Source: Bacteroidales bacterium | Lineage (GTDB): Bacteria > Bacteroidota > Bacteroidia > Bacteroidales > UBA932 | DNA: 53,781 nucleotides | Assembly: GCA_017554335.1 (NCBI GenBank) | Contig: JAFZIO010000075.1 | Span: forward strand, 1 to 53,781 | Direction: 5' to 3' | Shown here: in pieces, positions 50,507-53,781 of the stretch | How positions within the stretch are numbered: position 1 is the stretch's first letter | Layout of the letters: each line of letters begins with the position of its first letter | Made by a program: the position numbers and the translations under genes | The notes under the pieces: generated by a model | Seen by the model: the letters and a program-made list of their open reading frames with translations, nothing else | The model's database searches: none | Told to the model about the DNA's origin: nothing

Positions 50507-51286
50507 ATGGAACTATTCTACAGTTGCGATATAGAAGACGGGGTGCTGAGGCTGGATGCCGAGGAGTCCGGGCACTGCGTGAGGGTGCTGAGGCACCGGG
50601 CAGGAGATGAAATTTGCGTCATCGACGGATGCGGGACGCTGCTGCGATGCGTGCTCACGGATGCCGACCCCAAAGGCGCTACCGCGCAGATCATCGGGCG
50701 CGAGAGCGGCTTCGGAAGCCACCCCTACCGCCTTACCATGGCGGTCTGCCCCACCAAGAACATCGACCGCTACGAATGGTTTGCCGAAAAGGCCACCGAG
50801 ATAGGTCTGGACGTGCTCGCGCCGGTCATAGGCGACCGCTCCGAGCGCAAGGTCCTCAAGACCGAACGCCTCGAGCGGCTCGTAAAATCCGCCGCCAAAC
50901 AGTCCCTCAAAGGGGCCATCCCGGAGGTCCGCGAACCCGTGAGCGTGAAGGAGTTTATCGCCTCCGTTCCGGATGATGCCGTGAAGATGATTTGCTACTG
51001 CTTCGAGGGAGAAAAGAAGTCTGTACGGGAGGCGCTGTCCGAGGCTGCCGGCAGTGGCCTCCTGCCTCATGTTCGTAAGGGCCAAAATCGGCAGGAGGTC
51101 CCTGCCGCGCAGCCCTGCGCCTCCCCTGATATTTATATCCTGATCGGGCCGGAAGGCGATTTTTCGCCAGAAGAGGCCGCCCTGGCGCTGTCCCGCGGCT
51201 GGATCCCCGTCACCCTAGGCAACAGCCGCCTCCGCACAGAAACCGCCGCCCTCGTCGCAGCCACGATGGTGTATTCGGAATTCTAA
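50507..51286 (+). CDS. rsmE: 16S rRNA m3U1498 methyltransferase RsmE, copy 2
   Basis: Full-length 259-aa duplicate of the gene at 47487, in the same direction, with the trefoil-knot motifs LIGPEGDFSPEE and LGNSRLRTETA intact. Differences from copy 1 include C37 for S, C42 for R and E48/G/E-region changes near the end of the PUA-like domain; most DNA changes are silent. Both copies look functional. The sequence upstream differs from that of copy 1, so the two probably have different expression. No clear TAnnTTTG box precedes it. Confidence 0.93.
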   Translation: MELFYSCDIEDGVLRLDAEESGHCVRVLRHRAGDEICVIDGCGTLLRCVLTDADPKGATAQIIGRESGFGSHPYRLTMAVCPTKNIDRYEWFAEKATEIGLDVLAPVIGDRSERKVLKTERLERLVKSAAKQSLKGAIPEVREPVSVKEFIASVPDDAVKMICYCFEGEKKSVREALSEAAGSGLLPHVRKGQNRQEVPAAQPCASPDIYILIGPEGDFSPEEAALALSRGWIPVTLGNSRLRTETAALVAATMVYSEF

Positions 51287-51327
51287 AAAGGTCTTTAAAA
51301 AAGTCTTTATTCCCATTTTTGTTCAGC

Positions 51328-51384
51328 GACGTGATTCTCAGGTATCTCAGAGTCACGTCACAAGCCTTTTTTACCCCAAAAGGC
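51328..51384 (+). terminator. Candidate terminator hairpins after rsmE copy 2
   Basis: GACGTGATTCT (51328-51338) pairs with AGAGTCACGTC (51349-51359), 11 bp with one G-U pair. A run of six T (51367-51372) follows after 7 bases. A second hairpin, GCCTTTT/AAAAGGC, spans 51364-51384. GACGTGA recurs at 51400-51406. The T-run is further from the stem than in a classical terminator. Confidence 0.5.
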
Positions 51385-51470
51385 CGAAAAACCGTTTGCG
51401 ACGTGACAAAATGGGGTGCAGGAGTCACTTCACTCCGGTGTGCTGTGTGCAGCGGCAATCGACCTAATTA

Positions 51471-51711
51471 ACAAGCTTCAGCCGCCTACGGAGCGGAAAG
51501 GTTGGAGGCAGAGAGGCTGGCGGACGTGCCCACCCCCGGGCACGGGCAGGGGGACGGGGCCCGCCGGAGACAAGTTCTCGCGCAGCGAGGACGCAGGAAA
51601 CGGTGGGAGGGGCCGGAGTGCAGCCGCGTTTCAACGCGGCGAACGAAGTTCCGCCAGCCTCCCTGCCTCCAGCCTCCGCGACGAAAGGCGGCGAATCCTG
51701 AAAGCTGTTTA
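51471..51711. repeat. Palindromic element C
   Basis: Inverted arms at 51499-51524 and 51650-51675 pair at 24 of 26 positions; weaker pairing extends out to about 51471 and 51711, reaching the stop codon of the adjacent truncated gene. Inside are CGTGCCC-ACCCCC-GGGCACG (51525-51544), CTCGC-GCA-GCGAG (51577-51589) and GCCGCG-TTTCAA-CGCGGC (51623-51640). Read on the minus strand, it has GGCCCCTCCC and then a 7-bp/6-base hairpin beginning CGTG directly beside the arm, the same order as elements A and B. It is more diverged than those two. The 422-base gap 51287-51708 holds this, the hairpins above, and no convincing gene. Confidence 0.7.
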
Positions 51712-52252
51712 AGTGACCTCATCAGGTTCCTTTTTGCAAAGAGGTATTAAATCGGAAGCAAACAATTCAAAACGAGTAACATGATAAGCCACTCTGCGGC
51801 GGGGATGATTTTGGTCTTGTAGATACTCATCCTGATAGCCAACGATACAATCAGCTAACGGTATGGTTCCGATTTCCTCATCTTCAACATAAGAACCTTT
51901 CTCATATCTTATTTTTATTGACAAACTGGGGTTTGGAAACAGTTTTGATAAACTATCAACAAACTCCTCATATGAAGAAACAGGAGCCTCCATGGAAATT
52001 GTTTCCATAAACAAGGGAGTCTCAGACAATCCTTCTGGTCGTGGATTCCCTTTATTTCGTTTCTTGAACGAATACGAATAATGCCCCGGCTCAATCTCGT
52101 ACTTCTCGGGTTCCAGAACTAAAAAATTCTTATATGCAACAGGAAAATTACATGTAACAATCAAATTTGAATCTGTATAATTGCGGATTTCAAGACGAAC
52201 GACATAACCATACACCGGAGTGTATAGATCCTCATTAAAAAACAAGTGACAG
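51709..52252 (-). pseudogene. Hypothetical gene truncated at its 5' end by the IS
   Basis: About 181 codons remain, ending EPDEVT-stop at 51709. The open frame runs on into the terminal repeat of the IS at 52253 and beyond it only to a TTG, so the original N-terminus has been cut off and lies past the IS, outside the window. The remaining protein (LRLEIRNYTDSNLIV-like strands, then EIEPGHYSYSF and PNPSLSIKIRYEKGSY) is mixed alpha/beta with no signal or family I recognise. Composition is more AT-rich than the core genes. Its stop codon sits on the outer edge of palindrome C. Confidence 0.7.
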
Positions 52253-52295
52253 TGTCTTATCCTGAAAAAAGTTGACTCACAACAAAGAGTTAACA

Positions 52296-52670
52296 ATGTA
52301 TCAATTACACACGGCAAAACAGCGCCAGTACTTTGACGAGGTCATTCGTCTGCATTACGAGGAGGGGTATGGTGAGAATCGGATATCGCAACTTTTACCC
52401 ATTGGCCATACCACAGCTTCAAGATGGATTGCTATCTTTGCAAAGGAGAAAGGAAAGATCTCCGGAACCAACGATATGCGAAAGCCTCAAGCAAACACCT
52501 CTTCGCAGGTTACAAATGACGAGGTGGCCAAACTCCAAGAGCGAGTTAAGGAACTAGAGGCGCAGCTTCTTCGAGCTGAAATCAAAGCCGAAGCCTACGA
52601 TGAGATGATTAACGTAGCGGAGGCCAAGTTCAGGATCCCGATACGAAAAAAAGCTGGCGCCAAACAGTAG
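52296..52670 (+). CDS. IS3-family transposase OrfA
   Basis: About 124 aa from the ATG at 52296; an upstream TTG lies inside the terminal repeat. It begins with a helix-turn-helix of the transposase_8/HTH_29 type (YFDEVIRLHYEEGYGENRISQLLPIGHTT region) and ends in a leucine-zipper-like coiled coil (EVAKLQERVKELEAQLL). OrfA binds the IS ends. Its last codons contain seven A residues (52646-52652) where the ribosome can slip to make OrfAB. Confidence 0.88.
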   Translation: MYQLHTAKQRQYFDEVIRLHYEEGYGENRISQLLPIGHTTASRWIAIFAKEKGKISGTNDMRKPQANTSSQVTNDEVAKLQERVKELEAQLLRAEIKAEAYDEMINVAEAKFRIPIRKKAGAKQ

Positions 52671-53680
52671 GAAACCTGCACGCAAAGGATCATGGACGCT
52701 ATTGCATCCAGTTCCTTTGTGAGCTGTTTGGCGTAAGCAAGCAGGCTTATTATCAATACGATGAGGATGCTGCTCTTGCTAAAGCGGCAAGAGAAGAGTT
52801 TGCCTTACAATACATCAAAGACATACGCAAACTTGATCCTGGCATAGGCGGTCCTAAACTCTGGCATATGTACAAAACAGAGTTTGGATGCGACTATCCA
52901 ATAGGCCGGGATCGCTTCTGCCGGATAATCGATGAAAACAATCTGAAAGTCAGGCTTAGGATACGCAAACCCAGAACAACCGACTCCACACATGGCCTTC
53001 CTACATATCCAAACCTAATCAAGGACTATATACCAATCGCAGCCAATCAGTTATGGGTAAGCGATATAACATACGTAGTCATAATGGAAGATGCGTCTCA
53101 TTACCACTTCTGTTATCTGTCTTTAATTCTAGATGCTTATACCGAGGAGATAGTAGGTTGGAGTGTTGGACCAACGCTTGATACAACATATCCTATGGAA
53201 TCTCTAAGGATGGCGCTAAAACGCATAGACGGCAAAGTTGTTAATCTGATACATCACTCAGATCGCGGTTGTCAGTATGCAAGTCGAGAGTATGTGAATA
53301 CTCTAAGAGAGCATGGTATACAAATCAGCATGACTGAGTCTGGCAATCCCAAAGACAATGCTCAGGCAGAACGAATCAACAATACAATGAAGAATGAACT
53401 GCTTAAAGATAAAGTGTTCACAAACATCAGTGATGTCATCGCAGCTGTAGCCGTCGCTGTTGACTTTTACAATAACCGAAGACCACACATGAGCATTGGG
53501 ATGGCCGTGCCGGCTGATATGGCCGAAGTCGTCGGCGACAGGGACATGAGATGGACCAGTTACAGGCTGATGGCAATAAAATCCAGGGATAACTTGGATA
53601 TCACTGAAAAATCTTTACCTTTGAATCCGTGTCTGGGGTCTCCTTCCGGCCTACGGCCTCCAGTCAACCCCAGACAGTGA
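52652..53680 (+). CDS. IS3-family transposase OrfB (made by -1 frameshift)
   Basis: Catalytic rve/DDE domain. The frame opens after a stop at 52610-52612 and has no ATG, GTG or TTG before 52868, yet the sequence before 52868 is clearly OrfB (QFLCELFGVSKQAYYQY). It must therefore be read by -1 slippage at A-AAA-AAA (52646-52652), entering this frame at AGC (52652). DDE residues: D in LWVSDITYV, D in IHHSDRGCQY, E in NAQAERINNT. About 342 aa after the shift, giving an OrfAB of about 460 aa. The last codons overlap a hairpin (53631-53675). Confidence 0.85.
   Translation, partial: SWRQTVGNLHAKDHGRYCIQFLCELFGVSKQAYYQYDEDAALAKAAREEFALQYIKDIRKLDPGIGGPKLWHMYKTEFGCDYPIGRDRFCRIIDENNLKVRLRIRKPRTTDSTHGLPTYPNLIKDYIPIAANQLWVSDITYVVIMEDASHYHFCYLSLILDAYTEEIVGWSVGPTLDTTYPMESLRMALKRIDGKVVNLIHHSDRGCQYASREYVNTLREHGIQISMTESGNPKDNAQAERINNTMKNELLKDKVFTNISDVIAAVAVAVDFYNNRRPHMSIGMAVPADMAEVVGDRDMRWTSYRLMAIKSRDNLDITEKSLPLNPCLGSPSGLRPPVNPRQ
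53631..53675. repeat. Hairpin at the 3' end of OrfB
   Basis: GTCTGGGGT (53631-53639) pairs with ACCCCAGAC (53667-53675). Inside is GGCC-TAC-GGCC (53648-53658) with CCTTCC and CCTCC flanks, reminiscent of the hairpin 1 region of element B. It could end the IS transcript, or be a small relative of the palindromic elements. Confidence 0.5.
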
Positions 53681-53781
53681 TAAGACTCGGATGGTAAACT
53701 CATCTCAGGGATAACGACTAATAGTCAACTTTTACCAGTAATAATCTATTAACACGAGTCAACCTAAATCAGGAAACGACA

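Larger units (their letters stand above)
52253..53781 (+). mobile_element. IS3-family insertion sequence
   Basis: Complete element of about 1,529 bases with two overlapping frames and a DDE integrase-type transposase. The left end, TGTCTTATCCTGAAAAAA then GTTGACTC, matches the reverse complement of the last bases of the window (TGTCGTTTCCTGATTTAG then GTTGACTC) at 20 of 26 positions, and the ends are TG...CA as in IS3. The right terminus coincides with the last base of the window, so the target duplication cannot be checked. The insertion cut the gene at 51709-52252. Confidence 0.88.

Noticed and set aside
47487-51286. rsmE duplication as integrase-mediated attachment-site duplication
   Set aside because: There is no integrase or recombinase gene between the copies and whole genes, not short sites, are duplicated.
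51416-51750. Short plus-strand open frames over palindrome C
   Set aside because: They are made of the inverted repeat itself; composition is extreme and there is no promoter.
1-53781. CRISPR arrays or tRNA/rRNA genes
   Set aside because: I saw no regularly spaced short direct repeats and no cloverleaf or rRNA-like stretch in the intergenic regions; none are annotated.

Overview
The window reads as a chromosomal contig from a gut-type Bacteroidales bacterium (Bacteroidota). The grounds are repeated TAnnTTTG promoter -7 boxes with no Shine-Dalgarno sequences, TonB-dependent receptors with carboxypeptidase-like N-termini, BACON, DUF5689-like and LruC lipoproteins, and a moderately high GC content. 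The genus cannot be decided. The right edge coincides with the end of an insertion sequence, which is where short-read contigs typically break.

Layout. 1-8.3 kb: 5'-truncated pbpC (PBP1C) carrying an in-frame palindromic repeat, a guanine-deaminase-like gene, then a minus-strand operon: polyprenyl synthase - rsgA - rdgB - S41 protease - U32 protein. 8.3-13.5 kb: minus-strand operon manA - rnr - M28 peptidase with a C-terminal barrel-like domain - dapF. 13.6-15.2 kb: gpmI and a strong bidirectional terminator. 15.2-31.3 kb: two adjacent minus-strand operons, (i) Oar-like TonB receptor + OB-fold/BACON lipoprotein, (ii) BACON/OB-fold lipoprotein - NucA-type nuclease - EEP nuclease/phosphatase - TonB receptor - DUF5689-like lipoprotein - M3 peptidase. 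Together these look like a surface system for capturing and digesting nucleic acid and peptide. 31.3-33.5 kb: metK under a probable SAM-II riboswitch, coupled to smpB, then a 400-base intergenic array of inverted repeats. 33.5-40 kb: serpin lipoprotein, C69 dipeptidase, a small helical protein with PBP4 (dacB), and a LruC lipoprotein.

40-47.4 kb holds the most striking locus: a tightly overlapping minus-strand operon TIR-domain membrane protein - PEGA/BACON envelope protein - two-transmembrane channel with TrkA-N-like folds and a C-terminal RyR domain - NlpC/P60 hydrolase - radA. It pairs a possible NAD-cleaving signalling domain with a ryanodine-receptor-type domain on a channel, plus envelope components. 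47.5-51.3 kb: two nearly identical complete rsmE genes in direct orientation bracket an AT-rich pair encoding an HExxH lipoprotein and a small barrel protein. 51.3-53.8 kb: a large palindrome, a gene cut off by an IS, and the IS3-family element itself.

Three palindromic elements (about 1.27-1.42 kb, 33.16-33.27 kb, 51.47-51.71 kb) share one design: long inverted arms unique to each site enclose a core with two small hairpins, whose stems change in a compensatory way between the two best copies. I have not been able to match this family to a named element.
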